Positions 9,827 to 19,584 of a stretch of DNA of 64,000 nt are shown here, one piece after another (position 1 is the first letter of the stretch; every line of letters starts with the position of its first letter). This DNA comes from JAKOWB01 sp038363005 (GTDB taxonomy: Bacteria; Pseudomonadota; Alphaproteobacteria; Kiloniellales; JACOMY01). Made by a program: the position numbers and the translations under genes. The DNA lies in NCBI GenBank assembly GCA_038363005.1, contig JBBQBI010000002.1:1-64000 (forward strand), given 5' to 3'. The notes beneath the pieces were generated by a model. The model searched no databases and was not told the origin of the DNA. It was given only the letters and a program-made list of their open reading frames with translations.

Positions 9827-11083
9827 ATGACCATCCAGGTAACCCGCCTTGCCAACGGCCTGACCGTGGCAACCGACGCCATGGCCGGCGTCGAAAGCGT
9901 GTCCATCGGCGTCTTCGTCGGTGTCGGCACGCGCCACGAGACGCTGGAGATCAACGGCGTCGCGCACCTGCTGGAGCACATGGCCTTCAAGGGCACGGCG
10001 CGGCGCAGCGCGCGCGCCATCGCCGAGGAGATCGAGGCGGTCGGCGGCCACCTGAACGCCTGGACCGGACGCGAGACCACGGCCTACTACGCCCGCGTGC
10101 TGGCGGCCGACGTGCCGCTGGCGCTCGACCTGCTGGCCGACATCCTGCAGAACTCCGCCTTCGATCCGGAGGAGCTGGCGCGCGAGCGCCAGGTGGTGCT
10201 GCAGGAAATCGGCCTGGCCGAGGACACCCCCGACGACATCGTCTTCGACCTGTTCCAGGAAACCGCCTTTCCGGCGCAGCCGCTGGGCTGGCCGGTGCTG
10301 GGCCGCGCCGAGGTGGTGGCCGAGCTGGGTCGCGATGCCCTGACCGGCTACCTGAGCGGCCAGTATGGCGCCGACCGCATGGTGCTGGCCGCCGCCGGCC
10401 GCGTCGACCACGCCGCGCTGGTGGCGCTGGCGGAACGGCAGCTGGGCGGCCTGAAGGCGTTGGGCGAGCCGCGGCCGGTGCCGGCGACCTATGTCGGCGG
10501 CGAGCTGCGCGGCGAGCGCGACCTGGAGCAGGTGCACCTGGTGCTGGGCTTCCCCGGCGTCTCGGCGCACGACCCCGACTTCTACGCCGCCAACGTGCTC
10601 TCCACCCTGGTCGGCGGCGGCATGTCGTCCCGCCTGTTCCAGGAGGTGCGCGAGAAGCGCGGGCTGGTCTATTCGATCTATTCCTTCCTGTCGCACTTCG
10701 AAGATGGCGGCCTCTTCTCGATCTACGCCGGCACCGGCGAAAGCGAGGCGGCCGAGCTGCTGCCCATCGTCGCCGACGAACTGGGCAAGGTGGCGGTAAA
10801 GGTCAACCACGACGAGATCCTGCGCGCCCGCGCCCAGGCCCGCGCTGGCATCCTGATGGCGCGCGAGTCGACCTCGGCCCGGGCCGAGGCGCTGGCCAAC
10901 CAGATCCTGACCTATGGCCGTCCGCTGTCGACCGAGGAGATCCTGGGCGAAATCGACAAGGTGGATGCGACCGCTGTGCAGCAGCTGGCCGGCCGCCTGT
11001 TCGCCGGCAAGCCGACGCTGACCGCGCTGGGCCCCATCGCCCGCGTCGAGTCCTATGCGCGGCTGGCCGAACGCCTGGCCTGA
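9827..11083 (+). CDS. M16-family zinc peptidase (mitochondrial processing peptidase-like)
   Basis: This 418-residue protein is a single-length M16B peptidase of the kind related to mitochondrial processing peptidase beta. The inverted zinc motif HLLEH is at residues 47-51 in NGVAHLLEHMAFKGT, and the third ligand glutamate is expected within ERQVVLQEIG about 75 residues later. The C-terminal half carries the usual GGGMSSRLFQEVREKRGLVYSI segment. No signal peptide is seen, so it is probably cytoplasmic. It is commonly found next to thrC in alphaproteobacteria, as here, followed 10 bp later by a GNAT gene. The physiological substrate is unknown. Confidence 0.92.
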   Translation: MTIQVTRLANGLTVATDAMAGVESVSIGVFVGVGTRHETLEINGVAHLLEHMAFKGTARRSARAIAEEIEAVGGHLNAWTGRETTAYYARVLAADVPLALDLLADILQNSAFDPEELARERQVVLQEIGLAEDTPDDIVFDLFQETAFPAQPLGWPVLGRAEVVAELGRDALTGYLSGQYGADRMVLAAAGRVDHAALVALAERQLGGLKALGEPRPVPATYVGGELRGERDLEQVHLVLGFPGVSAHDPDFYAANVLSTLVGGGMSSRLFQEVREKRGLVYSIYSFLSHFEDGGLFSIYAGTGESEAAELLPIVADELGKVAVKVNHDEILRARAQARAGILMARESTSARAEALANQILTYGRPLSTEEILGEIDKVDATAVQQLAGRLFAGKPTLTALGPIARVESYARLAERLA

Positions 11084-11093
11084 GCAGCGCACC

Positions 11094-11687
11094 ATGCGGA
11101 TGCCGCCGTTTCGCGATGGCTGGCTGCGGCATCTCCGGCTGGATGGCGAACGCGTCTACCTGCGGCCGATGCGCGGCAAGGACTGGCGCCAGTGGTCGCG
11201 CCTGCGGTTCGACAGCCGCGACTTCCTGCTGCCGTGGGAGCCGACCTGGCCGCCCGACGCGCTGACCCGCGGCGCCTATCGCCGCCGGGTCAAGTCGCAG
11301 AACCTGGATTCACGCCATGGCGCCGGCTACACGCTGCATATCTTCCGCCACCAGGACCTGGCGCTGATTGGCGCCATCACCCTGGGGCAGATCCGCCGCG
11401 GCGTGGCGCAGACCGCGACCCTGGGCTACTGGGTGGGCGAGAGCTTCGCCCGCCAGGGCTACATGACCGAGGCGCTGGGCCTGATGCTGATCTTCGCCTT
11501 CCGCGAGATGGGGCTGCACCGGGTGGAGGCCGCCTGCCTGCCGAGCAACGAGCCCAGCCAGCGGCTGCTGCGCGGCCTGGGCTTCCACGAGGAAGGCCTG
11601 GCCCGCAACTACCTGCGCATCGCCGGCGAGTGGCGCGACCACCTGTTGTTCGGTAAGCTCAACGACGATCCTACGCCAGTGCGTTGA
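11094..11687 (+). CDS. GNAT acetyltransferase, RimJ/RimL-like
   Basis: This is a 197-residue acetyltransferase of the RimJ/RimL type, which acetylates protein N-termini or small amines with acetyl-CoA. Visible landmarks are DGERVYLRPMRGKDW at the start, LGYWVGESFARQGYMTEALGLMLIFAF (acetyl-CoA binding, Q/RxxGxx/A type) and the terminal VEAACLPSNEPSQRLLRGLGFHEEG. The start is the ATG of MRMPPFRDGW, 10 bp after the M16 stop; an in-frame ATG at 11055 would overlap the peptidase gene. The thrC-M16-GNAT order suggests one transcript. The target is not identifiable; it need not be RimJ. Confidence 0.88.
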   Translation: MRMPPFRDGWLRHLRLDGERVYLRPMRGKDWRQWSRLRFDSRDFLLPWEPTWPPDALTRGAYRRRVKSQNLDSRHGAGYTLHIFRHQDLALIGAITLGQIRRGVAQTATLGYWVGESFARQGYMTEALGLMLIFAFREMGLHRVEAACLPSNEPSQRLLRGLGFHEEGLARNYLRIAGEWRDHLLFGKLNDDPTPVR

Positions 11688-11705
11688 GCAGTTTGTTGAC
11701 TACGG

Positions 11706-12803
11706 TCAGCCGCCGATGCTGTAGCGCGCGTAGTCCAGCGGCACGGCCAGGCAGCTGCCGTCGCCGAGTTCGACCTGGCCGCCGGCCCTGGCCACCAGGG
11801 CCGCGACCTCGCCAGGCGGCAGCGTCGCAAAGGGACCGCCGTCCAGGTAGGCCCGATAGCGCAGCGGCGCGGTGCCGCGGTTGTCGAGAAACACCAAGCT
11901 GTCGCGTCCGACGGTCGGCAGGCGCCCGGGGCATGCGGCAGGCGTTAGTGCGGGCAGGATGCCATCGCCCCCCATGTCCGCGACCAGCGCGGTCGAACCC
12001 GGTGCGACCTGCTCGATCCGCGCCAGGGTAGCGGCGACGGTCAGGCGGCGGTCGGCGCCGTCGAAGGCCTGGCGCAGGGCCTGGACCACTTCGGCGAAGG
12101 GGCGTCCCTGCACGATCCGGTCGGCCAGCGCCGCCAGGCGGAACTGGAACCAGGCGTAGTTCTCCAGCCCGCCGCCGGCATAGAAGCTGTCGAGGTCGAA
12201 GAGCTGGTCGAAGGGACCGGGGTTGGCGAAGCGCGGCGGCACGCCCGCCAGGATCGGCGCCAGGTCGGGACGCTCGGCCCGCACATAGGCGGCGAGGAAG
12301 AGGTTGGCGCTCAGCTCGTCGATCCAGTGGTTGCCGGCGGCGAGCCCCAGGGCTGGGGAGATCAGGTGGCCGACCTCGTGGAAGGTCAGGGTTTCGTTCA
12401 GCAGCGCCGCGTCGAGATCCCAGTCGGCAAAGCCGGGGAACTGCTCGACGCTGTCGGGCATCACTACGACGTTCCAGCGCCGCTCGGCGTGCGGCACCGG
12501 ATAGGGCAGCGACACCATCGCCTGCCAGTCGGCCGCGTCCAGCACCACAACGGCGACCACGCCATCCCAGCCAAGCTGCGCGCGGTACCAGGCGAGCGCG
12601 GCGGCCACGGCGGCACCATAGGTCCGGGCAGGCGCCAGGGCGCTGGCCGAGTGATAGACGCGCACGCCGTCGACCGTGAAGGACGGCAAGCCCCGCTGCT
12701 GCAGATAGCTCTCGCTGATGCCCGCCGCGGGCGGCGCCGCGCGCGAGGCCGTGGGCGGCAGCAAGCAGCAGAAGACGATGGCGAGGAGCGCAAGGCAACG
12801 CAT
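11706..12803 (-). CDS. Secreted protein with HEVGH zinc-peptidase-like motif
   Basis: This 365-residue protein has a clear signal peptide (MRCLALLAIVFCCLLPPTASRA). HEVGH at residues 142-146, with a glutamate at 163 in WIDELSANLF, fits a gluzincin-like HExxH...E zinc site, although the spacing of 16 residues is slightly shorter than in the M1 or thermolysin families. I recognise no named peptidase family across the whole length. The C-terminal ~80 residues look like a beta-rich domain. The neighbouring gene on the same strand encodes a putative outer-membrane barrel, so the pair may be envelope-associated. Loss of activity cannot be excluded. The short 3' gap to the convergent GNAT gene is 18 bp. 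Confidence 0.65.
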   Translation of the reverse strand: MRCLALLAIVFCCLLPPTASRAAPPAAGISESYLQQRGLPSFTVDGVRVYHSASALAPARTYGAAVAAALAWYRAQLGWDGVVAVVVLDAADWQAMVSLPYPVPHAERRWNVVVMPDSVEQFPGFADWDLDAALLNETLTFHEVGHLISPALGLAAGNHWIDELSANLFLAAYVRAERPDLAPILAGVPPRFANPGPFDQLFDLDSFYAGGGLENYAWFQFRLAALADRIVQGRPFAEVVQALRQAFDGADRRLTVAATLARIEQVAPGSTALVADMGGDGILPALTPAACPGRLPTVGRDSLVFLDNRGTAPLRYRAYLDGGPFATLPPGEVAALVARAGGQVELGDGSCLAVPLDYARYSIGG

Positions 12804-12854
12804 GGCGTGGCCCGGGCGTCGACTGCTCAGTTCCGTCTCCGCCTTGCCTTCCCC

Positions 12855-13883
12855 TCAGGGCCCGAAGATTGCGATGGAGACGCTGACCATCACCTGGCCG
12901 CTGAAGGCGCTGTCGTGGCCGAGCTGGCTGGACCCGTAGTAGCCGGTGTTCACGAAGGTGCCGGGATCAGCCTGCGGGTTCTCGATCTGCGGCGCGCCGC
13001 TGAGGTAGGTGCCCTCGGCGCCGATCTTGGCCACCGCCGCGCCCCACAGGCCGAACTCGATGCCGGCCGACAGCGTGCCCTGCACGGCGAACCAGTTCTC
13101 GCTGTCGTGGGTCTGCTGTGTCGTGGAGCCGCCGCTGGTGTTGCGCGCGTCGAGGTCGCCATCCATGTAGAGGCCAGCCACCTTGGCGCCGAGGTAGAGC
13201 GTCGTGCGCTCGGCCAGCGGCAGGGCGAAGTCGATCGAGGCCTGCGGACCGACGAAGTTGGTGCGCGCCTTCTCGATGGTGTGGGTGCTTGAATTGTTCG
13301 GATAGCTCGCATCGTAGCTGGCCGCGCTGTAGCCGCCGGTCGCGCCCAGGCCGAAGGTGAAGTTCCCCAGGCCGCTGTCCGGGCCGTAGTCCCACAGCAG
13401 CATCATGTCGCCGGCGATCTGCTCGGCCTGGCCCTTGACGTGGAACAGCACAGGATTCCCTGGTGAAGCGACGCCGGACACCAGGGTCCCCTGCACGCCG
13501 ATCACGTCATAGTAGGCGCCCGGACCGCCCAGGATGGTGCGGCTGTCGCTGTCGGTGACCGAGTAGCCGTGTACTGTGCCTTCGAAGCGCGAGGCCGCGA
13601 GGAAGCCGATGCCGGCCTCATCGAGGTTGACGCCAAGTGTCGCGGCGCCACCGAAGCCGGCCGCCTTCATGGCGTAGGACTCGTCGGGATTGGCGATGAA
13701 GAAGTACGGCAGGGTATCGGTCACGCCACCGAAGCTGTTGACCTCGGGCAGGAACACGAAAGTCGCGCCGGTGGAGACGCGCAGATAGAGGGAGCTGTCA
13801 TCGGGTGCGAACTGGAACTCCTCCGACCAGGCGGCGGTGCTCAACAGGGTCAGGGCCGAAGCCAGCAACATCTTGGAGCGCAT
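12855..13883 (-). CDS. Putative outer-membrane beta-barrel protein
   Basis: This 342-residue protein starts with a signal peptide (MRSKMLLASALTLLSTAAWS, cleavage near AWS-EE). The rest alternates short Gly/Ser/Asn turns with amphipathic strands such as TTLYLGAKVAGLYMDGDL and ends MVSVSIAIFG plus a terminal Pro; this pattern indicates a barrel, though the last residue is not the usual aromatic. No family was recognised. The start is set at the second in-frame ATG: the ATG at 13898 is part of ATGAGGGG, whose GAGGGG is the likely ribosome-binding site eight bases before the ATG used here. Membrane location is inferred. Confidence 0.65.
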   Translation of the reverse strand: MRSKMLLASALTLLSTAAWSEEFQFAPDDSSLYLRVSTGATFVFLPEVNSFGGVTDTLPYFFIANPDESYAMKAAGFGGAATLGVNLDEAGIGFLAASRFEGTVHGYSVTDSDSRTILGGPGAYYDVIGVQGTLVSGVASPGNPVLFHVKGQAEQIAGDMMLLWDYGPDSGLGNFTFGLGATGGYSAASYDASYPNNSSTHTIEKARTNFVGPQASIDFALPLAERTTLYLGAKVAGLYMDGDLDARNTSGGSTTQQTHDSENWFAVQGTLSAGIEFGLWGAAVAKIGAEGTYLSGAPQIENPQADPGTFVNTGYYGSSQLGHDSAFSGQVMVSVSIAIFGP

Positions 13884-14039
13884 TGTATTTCCCCTCATTT
13901 AGCGTCCGCATACTAGGCAATTCGGCGGGGCTGTCAGGGAACCTGGTCCCCACTGGTGGACCGACGCGGCATTTGTCACTGACTGTGGCTCAGCCGCCAC
14001 ATTCTAATAAAAGATGCCGTCAGCGCAAGAAAACCAGTA

Positions 14040-14636
14040 TTACGCGTGACCGGCGTCGAAGGTCAGGCGGCTGGGGTCGATGCCGATGCGGGCGATGGCG
14101 CCCTGCCACTTAGCGGCATGGTCGTCGCTGAACACCAGGCGCTCGTCGGCCTCGGCGGTCAGCCAGCCATTCTCCTGCAGCTCCTGGTCAAGCTGCCCGG
14201 GGCCCCAGCCGGCGTAGCCCAGGGCGAAGAGGTGGTGGCGCGGGCCGCCACCCTGGGCGATGTCGCGCAGCACGTCGAGGGTCGCGGTCAGCGCGATACG
14301 GCCGTCGACTTCCAGCGTCGAGTCCTGCTTGTAGTCGGCCGAGTGCAGCACGAAGCCACGGCCGGACTCGACCGGGCCGCCGAAGTGGATGGAAATGGGT
14401 TCGCCGGCGCGCTGGTTCTCGATGCCGAGCTGCTGCAGCAGCTCCTCGAAGTTCACGCTGTCCAGCAGCTTGTTCACCACCAGGCCCATGGCCCCTTCGG
14501 CGTTGTGGGCGCAGAGATAGACCACGCTGCGGACGAAGCGGCTGTCACGCATGCCCGGCATGGCAATCAACAGCTGCCCGGTCAGGTAGCCGTCGCGTTC
14601 CCGCTTCGTCGTGTGGTCCTGCTTCTTCTTCACCAT
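14040..14636 (-). CDS. YqgE/AlgH family protein (DUF179)
   Basis: This 198-residue protein belongs to the conserved YqgE/AlgH family, whose biochemical role is unclear (in Pseudomonas AlgH affects alginate expression). Diagnostic segments are GQLLIAMPGMRDSRFVRSVVYLCAHN, GAMGLVVNK, IHFGGPVESGRGFVLHS and ALGYAGWGPGQLDQEL. The start MVKKKQDHTTKRERDGYL is used because AGGTGAAAGGC precedes it; an in-frame extension to 14738 is arginine-rich and would cover the promoter region of the divergent dsbD-type gene. It is cytoplasmic, without a signal or membrane segment. Confidence 0.9.
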   Translation of the reverse strand: MVKKKQDHTTKRERDGYLTGQLLIAMPGMRDSRFVRSVVYLCAHNAEGAMGLVVNKLLDSVNFEELLQQLGIENQRAGEPISIHFGGPVESGRGFVLHSADYKQDSTLEVDGRIALTATLDVLRDIAQGGGPRHHLFALGYAGWGPGQLDQELQENGWLTAEADERLVFSDDHAAKWQGAIARIGIDPSRLTFDAGHA

Positions 14637-14701
14637 GCCTTTCACCTGGCCACGCGACCGCGACCGAACGCCGCCGCAACTGTCTAAAACGACACGCAGA
14701 T

Positions 14702-14722
14702 GTGACGCGCCGAAGGCGTCAC
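14702..14722. promoter_or_regulatory. Inverted repeat between divergent algH and dsbD-type genes
   Basis: GTGACGC and GCGTCAC form a perfect 7-bp inverted repeat with a 7-base spacer, followed by an AT-rich stretch ACTATATATAG. It lies in the only divergent promoter region here, so it could be an operator or a leader hairpin. Function is inferred from position only. Confidence 0.35.
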
Positions 14723-14782
14723 CGACTATATATAGCACGCAAGAGCCGTGCCCCCAGCCCTAGAGGACTTCGTCGAATCATC

Positions 14783-16873
14783 ATGCTTCGTCTGCTTGCC
14801 ATCGGCCTGCTGTTGCTGCTGCCGCGCTGGGCGCTGGCGGCCGAGGGTGCCTGGGCCGAGCAGCCGATGGTGCAGGCCCGCTTGATCGCCGCCGAGGGCG
14901 CGGTCGGCCAGGCGACCGAACTGACCTTCGGCCTGGAACTGCAGCTGCAGCCGCACTGGAAAACCTATTGGCGCTCGCCGGGCGATGCCGGCATTCCGGC
15001 CAGCCTGGACTGGTCGCAGTCGAGCAATGTCGCAGAGCTGCGGTTCCTCTGGCCGGCGCCGATCCGCTTCACGCTGTTCGGGCTGGAGACCTATGGCTAC
15101 GAGAACGAGGTGATCTTCCCGCTGGTGGTCACGCCGCAGCGTCCAGGCGAGCCGGTGACCCTGCGGGCGCTGGTCAGCTACATGGTCTGCGAGGACGTCT
15201 GCATCCCGATCGACGAGGAGCTGTCGCTGACCCTGCCGGTCGGCGCGGCGACCCCGGGGCCGGAGGGCTATCGTATCGAATCCTGGCGCGCCCGGGTGCC
15301 GGGCAGCGGCGCGGCGGTGGGGCTGGCCCTGGACAGCGCGACGCTCAGCGGCACGCTCGACGCCCCGCAGCTGACGGTGACCGCGACTTCGCGCATTCCC
15401 TTCCAGGCGCCAGACCTGGTGGTCGAGGGGCCGCCCGGCTACGGCTTCAAGGCGCCGTCTGTGGTGCTGTCCGACGACGGCCTGGGCGCCAGCTTCACCT
15501 TGCCGGTCAGCCTGGGCCCGCAGGTCAGCCGCCCGCTGGAGGGCGGCACGCTGACCGTCACGCTGATCGACGGCCGCCGTGCCATGGAGGGCGCCTTGCA
15601 GCCCGGCGGCGCGCTGGCCGCCGCCAGGGCGGGCGCGACGCTGCCGGTCGCCCTGGCGCCAAGCGACTGGCCCACGCTGCTCGGCATGCTGGCGCTGGCG
15701 CTGCTCGGCGGCCTGATCCTCAACCTGATGCCCTGCGTGCTGCCGGTGCTGTCGCTGAAGCTGCTGTCGGTGGTCAGCCAGGGTGGCCGCGACCGCGGCG
15801 CCATCCGGCTATCCTTCCTGGCCTCGGCCGCCGGCATCCTGGTGGCCTTCCTGGCGCTGGCCGGGCTGGTCATCGGCCTGCGCGCCGGCGGCCTGGCGGT
15901 GGGCTGGGGCCTGCAGTTCCAGGCGGCGCCCTTCCTGGCCCTCATGGCGGTGATCGTCACGCTGTTCGCCGGCAACCTCTTCGGGCTGTTCGACATCGCC
16001 CTGCCGGGCGGCATCGCGCGGCTGGGCGAGCGCGGACGCGAAGAGACGCTGCTCGGCCACTTCGGCACCGGCCTGCTGGCGACGCTGCTGGCGACGCCCT
16101 GCTCGGCACCTTTCCTGGGCACCGCGGTGGGCTTCGCGCTGGCGCACGGCACCGCCGAGATCCTGGCGATCTTCGCCGCGCTGGGCCTCGGCCTGGCACT
16201 GCCCTATCTGCTGGTGGCGCTGCTGCCCGGCTTGGCGCAGCGCCTGCCGCGCCCCGGCCTGTGGATGCTGCGGCTGCGCCAGCTCATGGGGTTGCTGCTG
16301 CTGGGCACCGCCGGCTGGCTGGTCTCGGTGCTGTGGAACCAGGCCGGCACGACCATCGCCCTCGGCGTCGCCGGCGCCCTGCTGCTGCTGCTCGTCCTGC
16401 TGGTGCTGCGCCGCCGCGGCCTGTGGCGGCCGCTGGCGCTGGGCGCCGCCCTGCTGGTCGGCCTGGCCGGCGCGGCGCTGCCGCTGGCGCTGCCGGCGCG
16501 CTCGACCACCGCCAGCCTGGAGGACGGCTGGGTGGCCTTCGACCTCGACGCCATCCCGGGCCTGGTGGCCGAGGGCAAGCGCGTCTTCGTCGACGTCACC
16601 GCCGACTGGTGCGTCACCTGCATTGCCAACAAGACGCTGGTGCTTGACCAGGCCAGCATGAAGGCGGCGCTGGCGGCCGACGACCTGGTGGCGATGAAGG
16701 CCGACTGGACCCGCCCCGACCCGGCGATCAACGCCTATCTGGAACGCTTCGGCCGTTTCGGCATTCCCTTCAACGTGGTCTACGGTCCCGGCGCGCCGCA
16801 GGGCCTGCCACTGCCCGAGCTGCTGACCGAGGCGGCGGTCACCGAGGCCCTGGCCAAGGCCCGCCGCCCCTAG
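14783..16873 (+). CDS. Protein-disulfide reductase of the DsbD/ScsB type
   Basis: This 696-residue inner-membrane protein passes electrons from cytoplasmic thioredoxin to periplasmic thiols. A signal peptide (MLRLLAIGLLLLLPRWALA) leads a periplasmic N-terminal domain with the cysteine pair CEDVC in VSYMVCEDVCIPIDEEL, as in ScsB-like proteins. The central DsbD membrane domain has about eight hydrophobic segments with single cysteines in NLMPCVLPVLSLK and LATPCSAPFLGT. The C-terminal thioredoxin-like domain carries TADWCVTCIANKT. All three redox modules are present. The start is the ATG before the signal peptide; the in-frame upstream extension is unlikely. Two peroxiredoxin genes follow, so this transcript may supply reducing power against oxidants, although those proteins look cytoplasmic. 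Confidence 0.92.
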   Translation: MLRLLAIGLLLLLPRWALAAEGAWAEQPMVQARLIAAEGAVGQATELTFGLELQLQPHWKTYWRSPGDAGIPASLDWSQSSNVAELRFLWPAPIRFTLFGLETYGYENEVIFPLVVTPQRPGEPVTLRALVSYMVCEDVCIPIDEELSLTLPVGAATPGPEGYRIESWRARVPGSGAAVGLALDSATLSGTLDAPQLTVTATSRIPFQAPDLVVEGPPGYGFKAPSVVLSDDGLGASFTLPVSLGPQVSRPLEGGTLTVTLIDGRRAMEGALQPGGALAAARAGATLPVALAPSDWPTLLGMLALALLGGLILNLMPCVLPVLSLKLLSVVSQGGRDRGAIRLSFLASAAGILVAFLALAGLVIGLRAGGLAVGWGLQFQAAPFLALMAVIVTLFAGNLFGLFDIALPGGIARLGERGREETLLGHFGTGLLATLLATPCSAPFLGTAVGFALAHGTAEILAIFAALGLGLALPYLLVALLPGLAQRLPRPGLWMLRLRQLMGLLLLGTAGWLVSVLWNQAGTTIALGVAGALLLLLVLLVLRRRGLWRPLALGAALLVGLAGAALPLALPARSTTASLEDGWVAFDLDAIPGLVAEGKRVFVDVTADWCVTCIANKTLVLDQASMKAALAADDLVAMKADWTRPDPAINAYLERFGRFGIPFNVVYGPGAPQGLPLPELLTEAAVTEALAKARRP

Positions 16874-16910
16874 CTATCGTCGGGCGCCCATCAACGGAGG
16901 AAGCAAGCTC

Positions 16911-17393
<483 letters not shown>

Positions 17394-17465
17394 TCCCCTT
17401 GGAACCCTGGGCCGCGCGGCCTATCTTCCCGGCAACCACAAATAGATAACGGAGATGTTGACGCC

Positions 17466-17951
<486 letters not shown>

Positions 17952-17977
17952 GGCGCCTGCTCTCGCGCCCCTGATAG

Positions 17978-18083
17978 CCCCTCTCCCTCAGGGAGAGGGG
18001 TTGGGGTGAGGGTTTCGGTGCGGCTTCATCCGATCGCACCAACCCCAAAACGCCCTCATCCTGCCCTCGCCCTGGGGGAGAGG
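17978..18083. repeat. Palindromic intergenic element (CCCCTCTCCCT type)
   Basis: A perfect 23-base palindrome, CCCCTCTCCCT-C-AGGGAGAGGGG (17978-18000), is followed by TTGGGGTGAGGGTTTCGGTG. After a short spacer come the partly complementary CACCAACCCC, then CCCTCATCCTGCCCTCGCCC and GGGGGAGAGGGA. The whole is an imperfect inverted repeat between two convergent genes, of the kind repeated in many proteobacterial genomes. It could act as a two-way terminator. Confidence 0.6.
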
Positions 18084-18094
18084 GAATCGAAAGT

Positions 18095-19021
18095 CTATTT
18101 CCCCTTCTTCAGCACGTGCATGACGCCGGCGTCACGCCAGGCGGCCAGCTCTTCGAAGCTGCGGCCGGCGACCATTTCGGCGGTGCCCTTGGCCAAGCGC
18201 TTGATCACCTCGGGGGTCAGCGTCGGCTGGCCAAGGCTGGCCCACCAGGTTTCGAAGGCCGGCAAGTAGCGCTCCCAGAAAACCTCCACGCCGGCCGGCC
18301 CGGCGGCCAAGTTGGTCACCATGTGCGGCCCGATAGTGGCCCAGCGGATGCCCGGTCCGGCGACCAGGGCTGTATCGATGTCGGCCACCGAGGCGACGCC
18401 CTCGGCCGCCAGCCAGACCGCCTCGCGGATCACCGCCGCCTGCAGGCGGTTGGCGATGTGGCCCGGCACCTCGCGGTTCAGCCGGATCGTCACCTTGCCC
18501 AGGCCGCGATAGAAGGCCTCTGCGCGGTCCACCGCCGCGGGATCGGTCTTGGCGTTGCCATAGAGCTCGACCAGCGGCACCAGGTGCGGCGGGTTGAAGG
18601 GATGCGCCAGCACCAGAGTGCCAGGATCCTTCAGCCCCTTTTGCAGGTCGCTCATCAGCAGGCCCGAGGTGCTGGTGCAGAGCAGCGCGCCGGGGGTCAG
18701 CGCCGGCTCAATGGCGCGGAACAGCGCGTGCTTGATCTCCAGCCGCTCCGGCACGTTCTCTTGCACCAGGTCGGCGCCGGTCACCGCCTCGGCCGGGTCG
18801 GCGTGGAAGGAGATGCGGCCCTGGTCGGCGCCCGGTGCCAGCCCCAGCTCGGTAAGGGCGCTCCAGGCATTGGCGATATAGGCCCTAGCCCGCTCCAGCG
18901 CGCCGGGGTCGACGTCGTGCAGCCGCACCGCCATGCCCTTGGCTAGGAACAGCGCTGACCAGGACATGCCGATGACGCCGCCGCCTAGCACGGCGACGGT
19001 ACGAATGGTGGCTTGGGACAT
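18095..19021 (-). CDS. 3-hydroxyacyl-CoA dehydrogenase family (carnitine/L-gulonate dehydrogenase-like)
   Basis: This 308-residue NAD-dependent dehydrogenase has the Rossmann segment VAVLGGGVIGMSWSALFLAKGM near the N-terminus, the substrate-loop block HPFNPPHLVPLVELYGN, and the C-terminal 3HCDH domain (PGHIANRLQAAVIREAVWLAAEGVASVADID). This combination is typical of L-carnitine dehydrogenase and lambda-crystallin/L-gulonate 3-dehydrogenase relatives as well as short 3-hydroxybutyryl-CoA dehydrogenases. The start MSQATIRTV has GGAGGAAC ten bases upstream; an in-frame extension to 19339 is antisense to its neighbour and spurious. There is no thiolase or carnitine gene nearby to fix the substrate. 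Confidence 0.85.
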   Translation of the reverse strand: MSQATIRTVAVLGGGVIGMSWSALFLAKGMAVRLHDVDPGALERARAYIANAWSALTELGLAPGADQGRISFHADPAEAVTGADLVQENVPERLEIKHALFRAIEPALTPGALLCTSTSGLLMSDLQKGLKDPGTLVLAHPFNPPHLVPLVELYGNAKTDPAAVDRAEAFYRGLGKVTIRLNREVPGHIANRLQAAVIREAVWLAAEGVASVADIDTALVAGPGIRWATIGPHMVTNLAAGPAGVEVFWERYLPAFETWWASLGQPTLTPEVIKRLAKGTAEMVAGRSFEELAAWRDAGVMHVLKKGK

Positions 19022-19128
19022 GGCTTGGTGTTCCTCCCGCTTGTATGCCGTGAGCATTCCGGCTTTGCCGCCAGGATGCCAGCCGTCGGAAGTTGTGGCG
19101 AGCAGGCATGCGGAAACCGCCGGGGGTA

Positions 19129-19584
19129 TCAGCCCTTCGCCTCGCGCAGCGCCTGGATCGCGCCGCGCGCCAGGGCGTCGGCGCGCTCGTTCTCGGCGTG
19201 GCCGGTGTGGCCGCGCACCCAGTGCCACTCGACCGTGTGTTTGCGGCAGAGCGCGTCGAGGCGTTCCCAGAGGTCCTGGTTCTTCACTGGCTGCTTGTCG
19301 GCGGTTTTCCAGCCGCGCTTCTTCCAGGCGTGCACCCACTTGGTGATGCCGTCGCGGACATAGGTGCTGTCGGTGGTGATGGCGACCTGGCTGTGGCGCT
19401 TCAGCGCTTCCAGCGCGGCGATGGCGGCCATCATCTCCATGCGGTTGTTGGTGGTCAGCGGCTCGGCGCCGGAGAGCTCCTTCTCGCGGCCCTTGGCGCG
19501 CAGGATCACACCCCAGCCGCCGGGGCCGGGATTGCCCGAGCAGGCGCCATCAGTGAAGGCCTCGACCAGCGGCGTGTCGCTCAC
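19129..19584 (-). CDS. rnhA: Ribonuclease HI
   Basis: This 151-residue enzyme degrades the RNA strand of RNA-DNA hybrids. Catalytic carboxylates are visible in order: Asp in AFTDGACSGNPGPGGWG, Glu in NNRMEMMAAIAAL, Asp in TTDSTYV, and the C-terminal HxGHxxNERAD block (VRGHTGHAENERADALA). The start is GTG, which overlaps the thrB stop codon as GTGA. That is strong evidence for it over the much longer in-frame extension inside thrB. The ispH-thrB-rnhA order is common in alphaproteobacteria. Confidence 0.97.
   Translation of the reverse strand: MSDTPLVEAFTDGACSGNPGPGGWGVILRAKGREKELSGAEPLTTNNRMEMMAAIAALEALKRHSQVAITTDSTYVRDGITKWVHAWKKRGWKTADKQPVKNQDLWERLDALCRKHTVEWHWVRGHTGHAENERADALARGAIQALREAKG

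Noticed and set aside
13884..13898. Upstream ATG of the barrel-like gene as start
   Set aside because: It is part of ATGAGGGG, which better serves as the ribosome-binding site of the next ATG at 13883.
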